From the NCBI GenBank assembly GCA_905147135.1, contig LR990042.1, positions 11,027,545 through 11,091,544 on the forward strand: a stretch of DNA of 64,000 nucleotides, in the 5' to 3' direction. The position numbers were made by a program, and so were the translations under genes. Positions within the stretch are counted from its first letter, which is position 1. Each line of letters begins with the position of its first letter. Below are positions 1 through 12,565 of this stretch, in pieces. The notes below the pieces were generated by a model, which was not told the DNA's origin, did no database searches, and worked only from the letters and a program-made list of their open reading frames with translations. The stretch comes from Blastobasis lacticolella. Lineage: Eukaryota; Arthropoda; Insecta; Lepidoptera; Blastobasidae.

Positions 1-3000
1 TAGAACTTTCATAGTTAATCACTGCTCTAAACATCAACTACTAAATATTCCACTGGAAGTTTCCCAGTCCTTACTTGACGTAATTTGAATTGAAATCGAT
101 TTCTGAATAGGTATTTTACGACCCAATGAACAGATAAAGTGCCGTTTTAATAGATTTCTCGATTGATTAACTTAGTTTTCATAAGGGTAGTTTAAGTTAA
201 AGAGATTAATGTCGACCGAGAATTTGGTACATCGGCAGTATCGTGTCCAATTTATGGGTCTGTGCCGGATAACTATATACTTTCCAGAACTCTAGAGGGA
301 AGGTATAAGATAATAGACAACAAACTAGCCAAATGTATAGCTTTTGCTCCTGGTTAGACATAATAAAATATTGGCGCGAGTAGGGGGCTTTTGGGTATCA
401 TATCATTTGGGAATATAACGTGTGTCCTCGACTATACCGCAGAGTGTTTCGACACGAAGTGCGGTAAAATAAGAGGACGAGGCACTCTGACTGTCTATGA
501 CAGACGGCTATGGTCGATGGCGCCGTGCGATCACATGTCCCTGTTTCTGGAATCAGGGGCGGATTGAACGCGCTCGCGTGTCAAATCATCATAATGGGGA
601 ACGGGTGCCCTCGACAGCCCAGACTATACAAAAGTGGTTTGGCAAGAGTGGCCAACACGATAAAATACCACGACGCGACGCTAGGCATGCCTATGTACGT
701 ATGTACTCTCTCATTTAATATTCGCCGCGAACAAACGTTTTAACACAAAAATATTCAAAGCACAAAAACATTCGCAGATAAAACGAAAGAAAAGGTAACA
801 GAAATCATTTTTATGATAATGTTAAGATTTTCGATAAGATAATACAATAAAAGAAAACCAATTACCTACATTTTCCTTTTTCCCAAACTTGAATCTCGTA
901 AAGGTAAGGTCAGCTATTACAGGTTTGGTGCTTGAGCAAAAAGAATACATTTCTCGAGGGATGGTTTCAGTAGTCGAATTGTAAGTAATCCGGTAAATAG
1001 GGGCGCCGATAACAACAAAGCAAGGTCTCGGGACTCGGCCCTGCTCCAGGCGTGACCTTTCAGAAGCTGACTAAAGACGTGCCTCGGTTTCATACGGTTG
1101 CTATTTCAGCGAAAATATACCAATCGACGGTTGCAAGTTTCGCGATCAGTAAAAGTATATTTAAGTGATTTACCTAAAGTATTCACGTTCGATGAAAATA
1201 GCCTCCTGCGATGAATCGTTTCTTTTAGGCAGTTAACTAAGTTTCGAAGTTGGGAATAATACATTGCCGCTTAAAATGTCCGATGTCGTATTAGCGTAGA
1301 TTAGCGAGTTAAAATTAAATTATAAATTCATTGCGGCGGCAGAGGCGGCGGGGGATCAGTGCGGTGGAGCCCTGTTACGCTCTAAGGAGTTGCCGACCAA
1401 TAACTACATTATGTATATTGGCAAACATTGCCTTTCAACTTGATTCATGAGCTCCATGGATTACAAAATACAACAAAGAAACTACAATCCTTAACCATAA
1501 AACATAGAGGCATTTTGATATAAATTGTAGGCAGAGGAAATATACGCTCTCCACAAACAAGAACAAGTAAAGCGTTAAATTGAGTGCTTACGTATTTACA
1601 AGAAAAAATATAAGAGCGCGTCTTTCACGTTTTCGTAAATTTGATATTGTACAGATCCTTTGACTTGCGATTTATGCTAGAACGGTTTCGGCACCCTTCT
1701 CACTCGGAGTGGGACATGAAAATATCATAATATAACCTTTATTTGACGGTGAACTTTCTACAGATTTAGTAGAATAAAATGTTTGTTGTTTTTAAGAATC
1801 TATCTATACTATTTTATAATATTGTCACTTACTTTGTTTCGGCTCTCAACAATTAATTAAAACAGTTGTTAAATATTTCATGCTATATGTTATGAGTTGT
1901 TGTGTGTGTCCACGATGTTCATAAAACCTCGGAGACGGGTCTGTCAACCTCGGACAGAACGGCGGACAGTAAACTAACATTGAAATGAAAGCCATCGGCC
2001 GTTCCCATATTGATTAAGGACACGAGGTCGCTACAGCAAAGTGTATCTAGTTTATGGGTTGCTCACCCTCGCTCTGTACACTCGTAACGCCGCCAATGAA
2101 AACGCTTTCATTGCTGGAGGGGTACTAAGGAGAACTATGACAGGTCAAGAGATTATGTAAATAAAAATAGTTATTGTTAATATCTATAATAGTGTACATT
2201 CAATCTAATCCAAAAGCGAAAGTAAGTCCTTTCGTCTGCCTGCCAGACGTCTTCACGCCTTAAAGATTTGGATTAATGGCAAGGAGTTAAATAGCAACCT
2301 TGTGGAGGACTTACACCTCAAATAACTTTTATATCCAAATATAACAGAATTTAACACGAATGAAATCGCAAGCAAAATATGTCAAGGAGTCATGTGCATG
2401 ACTATTGAATAGTATTGTAGAATTTCCATAGTTTTAGTGCTAGTAATTTATAGGTTTTTTTATTTAGTACGGTAGACGAACCTCCATGTGGCATGTGGGC
2501 CACCTGATGTAAAGTGGCCACCGCCGCCTATGGACATCAGCAACACCAGGGCGCTACCAATGCGACTCCAAAAAATGATTTAATTATTAATTTAGTGTGA
2601 ATTGCAATGTTTTAATATTAAAGGTACTGCCTACTATAGATTAAAATTATAGCCGATCTTATTTATTAACACCTCAACTACTAGTATGCGCTAGTAAGGG
2701 CAATAAGTTTTATTGTCGGCATAGCTAGACAATTCAGTTTCGTAAGAAATTGGCAATAGATGACTTCGATCCTGTTTTAGGAACAGTGTTCAGATCGTTA
2801 TGGAACTGGAGGTCTTAGTCGCTATCGTGGCGAGGATTTGCCCCCTCATTAATTCCTTTTATTGTATTTTTTATTTACGTCCCAATATTGACTTACATTA
2901 ACACACTCTTGCTAGATCTGGATTTAATATGTAACACAAGTAGCACAAAAACATTGTAGATTTAGTTAAAGTTTGCGAGGTCGCAGCAAGTTCGGGATCC

Positions 3001-4082
3001 GATGAGCAGGGAAGGGGAGGGAGGGGCAGAGAGGAATGGCAACATCCATTACGGGCAGTTCCCGAGGTAATATGGGCTATTCATCTTCGGGAACCGGCGG
3101 AGTTATTGAGGGTGCGAGGGAACTACACTGGTCGGCGCCGTAACCTTGACATTTACGTACCGAGACTCACGTTCGACATTTCCGCCGAAATAACTACACT
3201 GAAGCACCTACGCGTCGCACTAAATACGACTTCCGACAATTTACTGAAAAGTTCAATTTACATTTACGAGAACGGGGGTTCAGTAAAACTTTATTACAGG
3301 CACAAGACAAAACCCGAATGAACTTATTGCGCGCCGGGGTCGCAATAACACGAAAATAAAATGTGCAATACGCCCATACAGTTTTTAACTAACAACATTT
3401 ACTACACGAACGCGACCTTCTCAAACAGCATTATTGCCAAAACCAGTTGGCAGTTGTTCTCTCGGCAATGCGGTTGCATTTTTAAGCACTTTGTGCTTCC
3501 GTTGGATTAAATAGATTAACCAGTTAGGTGCTCATGTGTGTTATAAAGAGCGTCCATATAATGCTAAGCTTATGTAGGAGATTAGAGAATGACTAACACA
3601 ACATAGGGAACTAATGTGATCTAACTCAGTGAGCAGCGAATTTGACCCAGTTCGGGCATATTATGGTGATCGTGAAAAGGCGGGGCGTGCGGGAGACAAC
3701 TCAATTTATTCAGAGAACACTTGGTCTCCTTACCAAAGTAACCTAAATAAGATTACTGTAATTAATTAGATCTTCAGAAACTCGTTACCATTTGTAGAGA
3801 AAACGGAAGACTTTAATAGCCCTTCATGGCTGAAAATGGATTCATCTTCTGGTTTCCAATTATCTATTACATACACGAAGTTGTAACAAATAAACTGTAG
3901 AAAATATATTGTGACGAAATTAAGAATAACGTAGGTCTGCTGCAAGATATTTCTTTTTAGAAATAAGCTGTACTCTTTGTGATTGTTATCTTTGTGTTAA
4001 TATTATTGTAACATACATTATATAAGTACAATAAATTTAACAAAAATAAATAAATAACCTAATCGACAGAAAAATCCTCCGA
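1..4082. other. Non-coding stretch, probably canoe intron or intergenic
   Basis: No coding exon with splice sites is visible on either strand; the ORFs here are short and unlike known proteins. The stretch would lie inside the canoe gene if it continues leftwards, because the last canoe exon seen (10123-10204) ends with an open splice donor. Minor contents: a diverged piece of the family-B repeat at 2457-2560, a small perfect palindrome arm pair (CAATGAAA / TTTCATTG) near 2093-2112, and a purine-rich run at about 3001-3033. Confidence 0.5.
2457..2560 (-). repeat. Relic of family-B repeat 3' end
   Basis: It contains the block GGGCCACCTGATG followed by a gtggccaccgccgcctatgg-type sequence and a rather T-rich end. 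These are shared with the better copies at 17189-17527, 37096-37415 and 55495-55815. It is shorter and more diverged than those. The orientation is inferred from them. Confidence 0.6.
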
Positions 4083-4093
4083 CCCGAAGTATA

Positions 4094-4452
4094 ATAAACA
4101 ATAATCATCTTGGCTTTAATGTCCCGGTTGTGCTCTCACGCACGAGGGCCCGGGGTCCGCCTTGATCCAGGACTCGGCAGGTCAGGTAATTACAGTGGAG
4201 CGACTGCCATCTGACCTCCATAACCCTGCTACCAGGGGAACCTGACCAGATTGGATCATGGTTACACATCCAGTCGCCTGAATGTGCAGGTTTCCCCCTG
4301 AATGTTTTCCCTCACCGTAAGAGCATCGGTTAGTATTCAACTAATGTACATATCTCAGAAAACAGTCATTGGTACATAGCCGGAACGGAATTCGAACCCG
4401 GGACCTCTGGCTTACGAGTTGCATACTCTAACCGCTCGGCCACCGACGCTCT
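4094..4452 (-). mobile_element. tRNA-derived SINE, full length with 11-bp target duplication
   Basis: Reading the minus strand, the element begins with a tRNA-like head: a box A-like GGTGGCCGAGCGG and a box B-like GGTTCGAATTC. It continues with a body shared by at least five other copies in the window (tgtacattagttgaa, ggtgagggaaaac, cagtcgctccactgtaatta) and ends in a short TA-rich tail near 4094. It is flanked by a perfect direct repeat CCCGAAGTATA at 4083-4093 and 4453-4463. This is the best copy for defining the family. Mobilisation would depend on a LINE in trans. Confidence 0.9.
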
Positions 4453-4463
4453 CCCGAAGTATA

Positions 4464-6150
4464 CTTATACTTAAATATTTCCTAAACAGCTGAATCGATT
4501 TTAATGAAACAAAGCTAAGAACTATCTCGATTAAACTGGCTTTCGAACAAAGAAAATCTATCCGTTCGGAAGCTACGACGCCACAGACAGATACACAGGT
4601 ATACAGATACACCACACATCAAACCTATAATCTTTTTTCGTCAGGGGTTAAAAATGAAGCGTAATAGAATTAGCCCTGTGGGGTCCGGCACGACGGCGAA
4701 GAGCATCAACCCCTTCCAATCGGCCGTAAAACGCGATGAACGTATCAAGAGGCAGATTGTCTAGCATATTCGTAGATTAGAAAGTAAACAGCAGCGTTTC
4801 CTAATACATACCAATCTTCAATGTTGCAATCTCCGATCCAAACAATCTATACAAAAAAACTGCGAAAGTAAACGTTACGGTTTCGCAGCTAAGTCGATTT
4901 AGTTAAATGAAGAACTTAGGATTATTTTAAACTTATCACGTTTTGAATTCCGCGCGAACGAAATCCCGGACAAACTATAGTTTACTATATGTACATTTAC
5001 GAAATATGTTGATACAACTTAAATGGTCAGTAAACGAAGTAAATATTTTGCGACGACGAAGCACTTACCGCGGGCTTGATTAATGGACACACGTATTAAT
5101 CATAAAAACACAGTGAAGATAGCGCCATTACTACTGTCAGGCGAAAAGGTTTTAAAGCGAAATAGGCACTTAGCACAGAATTTAGCTCGTGTCCTGAATA
5201 TAGCTAACTCAATTTAGTGACATCTATTTCACGTTCTAGTTCCTTGAATTTAATACTAGATATCCTTGCTTTTTTGTATTGTAACATGGTTTTAAAGCGA
5301 AATAGGTACTTGGCACAGAATTTAGCTCGTGTCCTGAATATAGCTAACTTAATTTTGTAACATCTTTCTTCACGTTCCAGTTTCTTGAATTAAATACTTT
5401 TACAAATCTAGACATTCTTGCTTTTTGTATACAAATATGTTTCCAATTACATTAATTAAGTACACGAAGACGTGTGTTATGAATAATGTAAACGAAGAAG
5501 TTTCTCTTTGTGAATAATAATACGTCCTTTGCGTGTCGCTTTTAAAAAGTGAAAGCCACCTTTCAGGCTTTTGTTGGAACGACTAACTTGGTTAAAGTAC
5601 CGATTATATGTTAACTTATTATTAAATAACATTGATGTGCTTTTTAGCACCTATTCTAATACAATTTAAGTAGTCCCTAGACAATAGAAGTGATGGCACG
5701 CAATGGCGACCGCTCGCCTACATTAAATAATTTGAACATATGTATTTTTATTCATGTATGATCGATCATGATCACCTAATAAAAGTAAGAAATATAAGTC
5801 AGATTTTATGGTAACTAGTAAAATGTGGCATTATAATAAAATATAGCTGTTATGAAAAGGTTATGGAGACACTTAAAAAGTGTTCTTTTATTGTGACGTT
5901 AGACGGAGAAATAAAATTGCCTTAAATAACTTTAAGACGGGGGAACAAACTCCAAAAGCGTGCCATATCCAGACAGACCATGGCATAAACGAACAGTTTA
6001 AACTTGCTCGTACAGCAACAAAGTGGATGTAATTGATTATGTATGTAACTTACGCGATTCTGTCTAGAGCTAGACATAGATCCTTTAAGTCTAATGCCTG
6101 AGACACAAATTTAATCGCGAACTAGACCGTCAAGGACAGGATTATGCATA
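4464..6150. other. Non-coding stretch with a tandem duplication
   Basis: No exon is recognised. The only clear structure is the 140-bp tandem duplication at 5148-5446, listed separately. The rest is AT-rich unique-looking DNA. Confidence 0.5.
5148..5446. repeat. Two-copy tandem duplication, period about 140 bp
   Basis: Copy 1 (5148-5287) and copy 2 (5288-about 5446) both begin GGTTTTAAAGCGAAATAGG and share the block TTTAGCTCGTGTCCTGAATA. Copy 2 carries scattered substitutions and a short insertion near its end. The copies abut directly, so this is a local duplication rather than two transposon insertions. Confidence 0.88.
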
Positions 6151-6239
6151 TTGATTCGGCGAAGGAGCGGACATCGAACCGCGAAACGAGTTAAAAATAC
6201 CATCACCGGCAAGCCGGCCGGCATCTGCGGGCACACCGG

Positions 6240-6545
6240 TCAGACTACTCGGGCGGCCACATGCGTTTGTTTACTATCGGCCGATCGCGGTGCGCGGTCG
6301 CAGCCGCCGCCGGCCGCGCCCGCTGCGGTTCGCAAAAAGTTGCCGCGACTGTTCGTGAGCGGTGCAAAACTTACGGCGGATGCCCCAGTCCATGGCGAAG
6401 GCGCGCGGTCGCGGCGCGCGGCGCGGCGTCTGCGAGTCAACTGCCGCGTCCTCCCCGCGCCGCGCTCTGCACTCCCATTGTGTCTCGCGACCATGGCTTG
6501 CATTGTGACACACCGTACAGTACCAGAGGTCTCACCAGCGCACAA
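6240..6545 (-). promoter_or_regulatory. GC/CpG-rich island with candidate first coding exon
   Basis: A sharply GC-rich block in AT-rich DNA. On the minus strand it holds an ATG at 6393 in a strong context (GCCATGG), followed after 19 coding nt (M-D-W-G-I-R plus one base) by a perfect donor GTAAGT at 6374-6369. GC-rich first exons are usual in Lepidoptera, so an alternative promoter is plausible. The phase-1 donor equals the phase at which the last visible canoe exon (10123-10204) ends, so it could splice into the same next canoe exon. It could also belong to another gene to the left. Long open frames here are expected from base composition alone. Confidence 0.35.
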
Positions 6546-6696
6546 TTCGCCAAATTATAACGTAACGCATTACAGGGAAAATAACGATTCTAAAAACGAC
6601 CAATAAAAATTGAACGCCGGTGAACAAAATGAAGTGAAGAGGTTAGAGGGATAGGAGAGAAAAATGGCGAATGCTACATCAACAAGAGTCCAACTC

Positions 6697-6898
6697 TTTT
6701 TCTGAGTTATTACATTATCTAAACACTAACCGATAGTCTTACAGTGAGGGAAATATCGCGACGTTCCCCGGTTAACAGGGGTCACGGAGGTCTGTAATTA
6801 TCTACTCTGCCAAATCCTGAACCATGATGGTCAAGGCGGATCCCGGACTCTGGCGCGCGATAGCACTACCGGAATATTCATGAAAGGATGATAATAAA
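6697..6898 (+). mobile_element. SINE fragment, lacking the tRNA-like head
   Basis: It matches the body and 3' half of the SINE at 4094-4452: cTCTTACAGTGAGGGAAA-like block, gttaacaggggtcacggagg-like block, and the end gcgcgatagcactaccgg followed by a TGATAATAA tail. The head and the cagtcgctccactg segment are missing or rearranged. No target duplication was identified. Confidence 0.75.
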
Positions 6899-9800
6899 GT
6901 CTTAACAACGACATGGAGCCCTTGTCATAACTGGACAAAGAGAAAAGGAGTAGCCTAAATACTAGAATTTTAGAATTAAACTTTGAAATACTCCCAAACG
7001 TATAAATTTAGAGTACTCCGACAAATAACAAAGGATCCTTGGTGTGTGACCCACGAAATACTACACAAACACCTAATGTGCCTACTGTCAAGACGGAGTA
7101 GGAGGCGTAATTAAAGTCATAACTTTTAATATAAGCGAAATATGCCTTGTGGTCGAGTGCAGATAAAACTTGGGCCACTATAATCCTTTTTAAGGTTACG
7201 TCAAATCAACGATATCATCAAAGTTTAATTTAAGGGGATTCGTCGTCGTCGTTCCCCCAGGGGAGTTCCAAACAAACGTAGTTTATACAAATATATCGTT
7301 TTTATGTTACAACGGTAAATCCCGTGTAACTTTGAAACGATATACTTTAACGTAAATCTGAAAAGCCACAAGCATAGATATTGGTTTTTGGATCACGTCT
7401 ACAAAATTTAATTGGCTTTGATAGCGTTATATTGAAAATATGATCAAACTACGTTTGTATGAAACGCCCTCGGGGGAAACTAGCCTTAATATATATTTAC
7501 TTTTCGGTAAGTGGCTAAATACTCGTTGAACCCGACTGTATATAATTTTGGGAACTTGGGATCTAGCTGAGCAAATCCGAATCGACACAAAAGAGGCTTG
7601 ATGTCCAACGTGACAGTCGTGTGCGAAGAGTCAACGCTTTTGCTCCGCAACGCTCAAGTGCGGAGCTAAACGCGAACATATTTTTTTTTTTTAAAGAAAG
7701 CAATAAAATAGCGCATGTTTAAAATATCTGGTTTAGGAACCGTAAATTAAATATTATCATTGCTGGATACTAGGGGTTGAAAGCATAAAACTTGTAATTC
7801 CGATGAACATTATAGCTGTGATTTGGTTTACGATCACCTCAATTAAATTAAATAAAAATTAAACAAGTGAACACATATCTGCTGTAGCAGTTTAGGTATA
7901 TACCTAAACTGAGGTTACTTGGATGTCACATTTGGGTCATATTGATCGCCCACAATATTGCTACTTATCAGTGTAGTCCCGTGTATGACGTGCTTTGCTT
8001 GCATAAAAATAACACTTGATTTATAGAGAAAAGTAACTCCGCGGACATGAGAGTAACCCTATTCTACAGTACTATACGCTGTAGCGTACATATATAGTAA
8101 TCATTCCCTAGGATTACATAGATAACATCGTTAGCCCAAAACTAATCCACCCTAATTAATCATTGCGAACTACTCGTATATTCTGTAAAGCGGTAATCCT
8201 ATCAAACCATCAATTAATTATTCAATAATTTGACTTTGTGAGCCTGTACGGTAGCACGTTTTAATGGAAAGTACGATTTTAATTGAATGCATTTAAAATC
8301 AAATCAGTAAAATATACAAGAATAAATTAAGGTAATATTGAGGCGTGAAACTGGAACAATATAGTTCGTAAGTTAAAGAGCAAACACGTGTTAGCTAGCA
8401 CGCACCAAAGGAATTACATAATTAACACAAACACAATACGAGGCTTACGGTAACGCTACATCTGAAATAAACACTCGTCTCGTTTATTTTACTACACTGT
8501 GTACGTTATTCGGCGGTGTCCTCCTACCTCTAACCTGATTTAGCTCGACGACGACTTTGTGTTGTGGGCTTTATCTCGCTCTTAACTCGTCAGAGTTAAA
8601 CGAATTTTTCACGAATACCATCAACGAGTTTAATTTGAAAAGGCTGGGATCCATCCCATTTTTTATTTTTAACAAACAAGCATAATTTGGTACCTACGAA
8701 ACATGGATGTGGCCGTGTGTTGATTTAACACTGCGTTACGAATTTAATAAGCCCGTTAAAATGTGCCTAATACTTTAATTATGCAGCAGCCCGTATATAA
8801 AAACATAAATGATCTTATTTGAAGTAGTCTCTACAAATTGAGAGTCAAAAGGAATCATCTATCGCATCGCTTCATAACGTGGGACCAAATTAATGGCGTT
8901 CGCTACTCACGCCCAATGATGGATCACTATCTCAACTCGAATCGATCACGTAGCCTCCAATTTGGGGAAATGGACGAAAAAGCCTCACACGTGGCGCACC
9001 AATAAATAGGTACATTACATTATGGATTCGGACGAACTCGCAAGCATGTAACTGGCTAATCTTATGTGATTCAAACTTATATTTATGTATGGATAGTTGT
9101 TTAGGTATTGGGCGTCATGGTTATGTTATAATGTGGGATCTACATTACAACACTGACAACGAAAGCTCTTTCTTAGTTCCAAGATACTCTGTTTGTTTAT
9201 GTATACAAAAGATAACCTAGAAGAGGGCATAGGATTTTTTAAACTGAACCAAGCGAGCAAGATATTACGAGTATAGTTTTTAAATGTAGATTAGAAATAA
9301 ATAACTTCATTTGTCGTTCAGACACGATAATGCATTCACATACTTAGAGTGGGTTTAAACTTATCAAAGAAATTGAAAGCTAACCAAGTAAAGCAAACCA
9401 ATATTTACCTGCGTTGTAGTATGGAATACAGCTTATAATAGATGTATGTAGCTTGTGTGTATAAAGCCGAACGCAAATAAACCCTTCCATTAATTATTAC
9501 GTACAATATCCGTCTACTAATTACATTGTATTGTAATAAATTTAGGTCAAGTAAGTAAATGAATAATTAATAAAGATTTGACTCAATCAAATTGCGTCGA
9601 AAATATATACGTAATCGCTGTAACGACATTTAAGAGAACAAATCATGGTAAGCTTTTAGCCGATGAAAAAACTTTTCATGTTTAATATCTTTTTCCTCTG
9701 ATCTGGCATATTCCATTTCCCGACGTGGCTCCGCTGCCGGCAGCTGAGGTACTTTCTAAAAATTACATCGAATAAAGTCACACCATACCTATACCGAGAA

Positions 9801-10122
9801 TTGTACACGAAATTTGCGCGCCAAAACAGTAATGCAATATATTACATTTGTGCTTACTTTTCATCGTTGTCGTAGCTGTCGCTTAGAACAGTATATATGG
9901 AATTTGTATAGTTTTTAGACATAATATGACAATGATACTTAGTTAATCTAGTCTGCATCATGAGAAGAGAGAAAAGTTCACATTTTCTACGAAACTGCGC
10001 AATAAGCTAATTAATGCGTCAACGTAAGCGTTTATTGATACTGGGTGGGGTCACAGTCGTTTCATTCTCAGGGCCCCCAGCGGAAGACCTAAAAGCCTAT
10101 AAAAGTAGAGCTAACTACTTAC
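6899..10122. other. Non-coding stretch, probable canoe intron
   Basis: AT-rich DNA without recognisable exons. I looked for the next canoe exon, expected on the minus strand with two leading bases to complete a split codon and a basic IMFHVRRRP-like start, and did not find it. A MITE lies at 7252-7478. Confidence 0.5.
7252..7478. mobile_element. MITE with 33-bp terminal inverted repeats
   Basis: The left end (TTCCCCCAGGGGAG...) and the reverse complement of the right end (TTCCCCCGAGGGCG...) match at about 28 of 33 positions and share ACAAACGTAGTTT at the inner side. Total length is 227 bp with no ORF. A diverged relative lies in the opposite orientation at about 12566-12700. The superfamily is not determined because no convincing target duplication is seen. 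Confidence 0.7.
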
Positions 10123-10204
10123 TGAAGTGTGGGCTCGTCATAACGATGGCGAGCGGGCACTCGTCGTCCTCTAAAATGTACTCCGAGTTCTCTGCAGTGT
10201 CAAC
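10123..10204 (-). CDS. cno: canoe/afadin coding exon 7 (codons 281-308)
   Basis: An 82-nt exon with acceptor ...CCACAG before 10204 and donor GTAAGTAG beginning at 10122. It enters in phase 0, as required by exon 6, and leaves in phase 1. It encodes 27 residues including YILEDDECPLAIV, the conserved block that follows the second Ras-association region in afadin/canoe. It is the last canoe exon visible in the window. The intron on its right is 9.7 kb. The next exon must begin with two bases completing a codon and was not found between 1 and 10122. The protein is an actin-binding scaffold of adherens junctions acting downstream of Rap1/Ras. Confidence 0.88.
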
Positions 10205-10334
10205 CTGTGGAAAAAAATCGTTTTGTAAAGGAGCGCCACAGTACCACACAAATATCTCGAGAGCTACTAATGCTATATCGTCATGTACGGAATAGACAGA
10301 TATTGCTTACAAAGTAAAGTAATGTAGTTGGTGC

Positions 10335-10560
10335 TAGTAACACTAGTCTCAAATTCATCATCACAGCCCGCAACAGTCCACTGCAGGACTTAGGGCCTCT
10401 CCCACGAAAGGGGAGGGTATTGCCACAATTTCCACGCTTGGCAGGCGGGTTGGAGATCACAGTGTTTAAATATAACAATGGAAAATGCTGCTGCCCATTT
10501 TCCAGACTACGCAGACTTATGATCTGTTGCCTCGGAAACATTAGTCGCTTTGTACGACAC
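10335..10560 (-). mobile_element. Family-C repeat fragment (LINE/SINE 3' region)
   Basis: It contains CAACAGTCCACTGCAGGACT and CCACGCTTGGCAGGCGGGTT, blocks shared in either orientation with 19360-19480, 38570-38720 and 51660-51790. Sequences of this type are abundant in lepidopteran genomes as 3' parts of non-LTR elements. Next to it, at about 10590-10635, a CTCAGCCGGACACCACA motif occurs twice in tandem. Confidence 0.65.
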
Positions 10561-11464
10561 CCATGAGTGTACAGGGTTGGTGCTATTCTACTCAGCCGGA
10601 CACCACATGGCTAACTCAGCCGGACACCACACGGCCAGTAGTCGGTAAGGAAGTCTCAAGTTAGTTATTCAATAATGAAACGACGTATGTAGGCACTTGC
10701 TGAAATCCATATGTATGTGAATAAGCGTATTATAAGTTTCAACACATCATCATCAAAAACTCATAACAATTCACTGTCTGAGGCACTTGAGCATCTGCCA
10801 CGTTTGTATAAGGTATTACCATAATTTATTTATTTCTTACGAAAAATGTAATAATCATTTCTTTGTATATTTATTTTGAAAACACACGTAGTACACAGTA
10901 GGTAAGCTGAACGCCTGCAGCATGCTAATGTCAACGCAGAGGAGGACGTGGAGAAAATTCTGAAGGGTTTACCAACAGGGGAAAGTGGGCGATCTTAAAA
11001 CTATTGAGCAGAAAAAGTAAACCAAGAGAGTTGTGAATACGCTACCCGACAGGAAAAATCGGGTTTTAGATAGATAACAGCAGAAGTATGCATATATGAT
11101 GATATGACGAAAACAAGACAACACTCAACAATTCCTATAAAAGTCGACATTGTCGGGTACAGTTTTAGATATTTTTATTAAATTAATGTTCCAGTTTAAA
11201 TATTGATAGCACCGTCAGAAACTATTTTTTTACACCTAGAGACTGATGGTGTTCACCGTCGCCTAGGGCATTTGCAGTTCCGCTTTCTAGGGAAAGCGAT
11301 AACTACAACTTGAAGAGTACGAAGTTGCCGTGAAAGCAAAGATTTCGGGATAGAGATCATTTCAAATCTTGTTTGTACGCGGTAGGAAGGTTCGCGATGC
11401 ACGTAAGTAGTGATTTCTTTTTTTTCGGTCCAGAGCGAATAAGGGCACAAAAAAAAATATCAAG

Positions 11465-11536
11465 TTCAGAATAAGTTAAGTACTCTACAATCCTAATTTT
11501 CTATATTCAGAATAAGTTAAGTACTCTACAATCCTA
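11465..11536. repeat. Short tandem duplication, period 41 bp
   Basis: The 31-bp string beginning TTCAGAATAAGTTAAGTACT occurs at 11465 and again at 11506, without mismatch, separated by ten bases. Confidence 0.92.
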
Positions 11537-12193
11537 TCTCCTAATTTTCAGGTTTTTTTTAAAGCTCCGGTTCGCCAATATTCAGTGCTTTACACATACT
11601 TTCAATTCAGTACTAGAACGAAGGTGCCTCGTAGCGGAAATCCTCGTTGGATGGTCATACATAATTGGACCGCGTCTAGAAACACCGTTCAGAACGCCCA
11701 TACTCGCAGAAGCATTCGCGACTTCGTCTGTGATATCGTTGAAAAGTTGCAATACCGCCGTATTCCATGGTATGACTACGTCTCGCGCAAATCGGCAAAT
11801 TACGTAGGGAACACAGTTCTGCCCCACAAGTAGCTGTCCATTAGGTATCGTAAAAGCTAGTAGAATAGAAAGGTAAAAGTAAAATACCTTTGCATGAGAC
11901 TAAAAGTGGAACTACAAATTTGATAGGACAGTCATTTTGAAGTTTCGAACGACAGTGACGCACCACAAAAGTGCAGATTAATCTTGCGAGCACTCTGTGG
12001 ACTGACAACTGGAAATGTCACATGCTTTAGCGTAAAGCCTACCACAAACAGAATATCTATCTACAATAGAGTAAGCGATCTCTTCTAGAACCCCTTGGTG
12101 TGGAATGGAGAGAATACAAACAAGAAGCAGACTGATGCATACACACAAACGCTTGAACATTTAAGATACCTAGTTTACACAAACACATTAAAA

Positions 12194-12490
12194 CAGCGTC
12201 GGTGGCCCAATGGACTAGCAGGTAGCGAGAGGTACCGAGTTCTATCCCCAGTGCCGCGATGTATCAATGACTTATTCTGTGTTATGTACATTAGTTGAAC
12301 ACTACCCGATATTCGTACGGTGAGAATGAAACCTGCACATTCCGGCGACTGAATATGTAACCATGATTCAATGGTCAGGTTTCTCTTGTAAGAGGGTCAC
12401 GGAGGTCAGATGGCAGTCACTCCACTGCAATTACCCTAGGACCTCGCGCGCGATAGCAGAACCGGGATATTAACGCCAAGAAAAAGTATA
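12194..12490 (+). mobile_element. tRNA-derived SINE copy
   Basis: Same family as 4094-4452. The head has CAGCGTCGGTGGCCCAATGG and a degenerate box B (GAGTTCTATCCCC). The body has cactccactgcaattaccc and the end has gcgatagcagaaccggga. It has internal deletions relative to the full copy, and no clear target duplication is visible. Confidence 0.85.
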
Positions 12491-12565
12491 ACCTCAGCAG
12501 CACCCACAGTCAACCCGCCATAATCAGATAATGCTGTTTATCTTTAGGCTTAAAGCTACTTTCCC

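Noticed and set aside
6151..6606. 151-codon plus-strand ORF in the GC-rich island
   Set aside because: Long frames on both strands and in several phases are expected in a GC-rich block with few stops; the sequence is low-complexity R/A/P and unlike any family I know. Only the minus-strand donor-bearing start is kept as a weak candidate.
11582..11833. Opposed 81/82-codon ORFs as a host exon
   Set aside because: Both strands are open over the same bases, neither matches a known family nor has convincing splice sites; left as unrecognised, probably an old repeat.
12194..12260. Functional tRNA gene
   Set aside because: Box A/B-like motifs are present, but no acceptor stem or cloverleaf can be formed and the sequence continues into the SINE body; the same holds for the other SINE heads.
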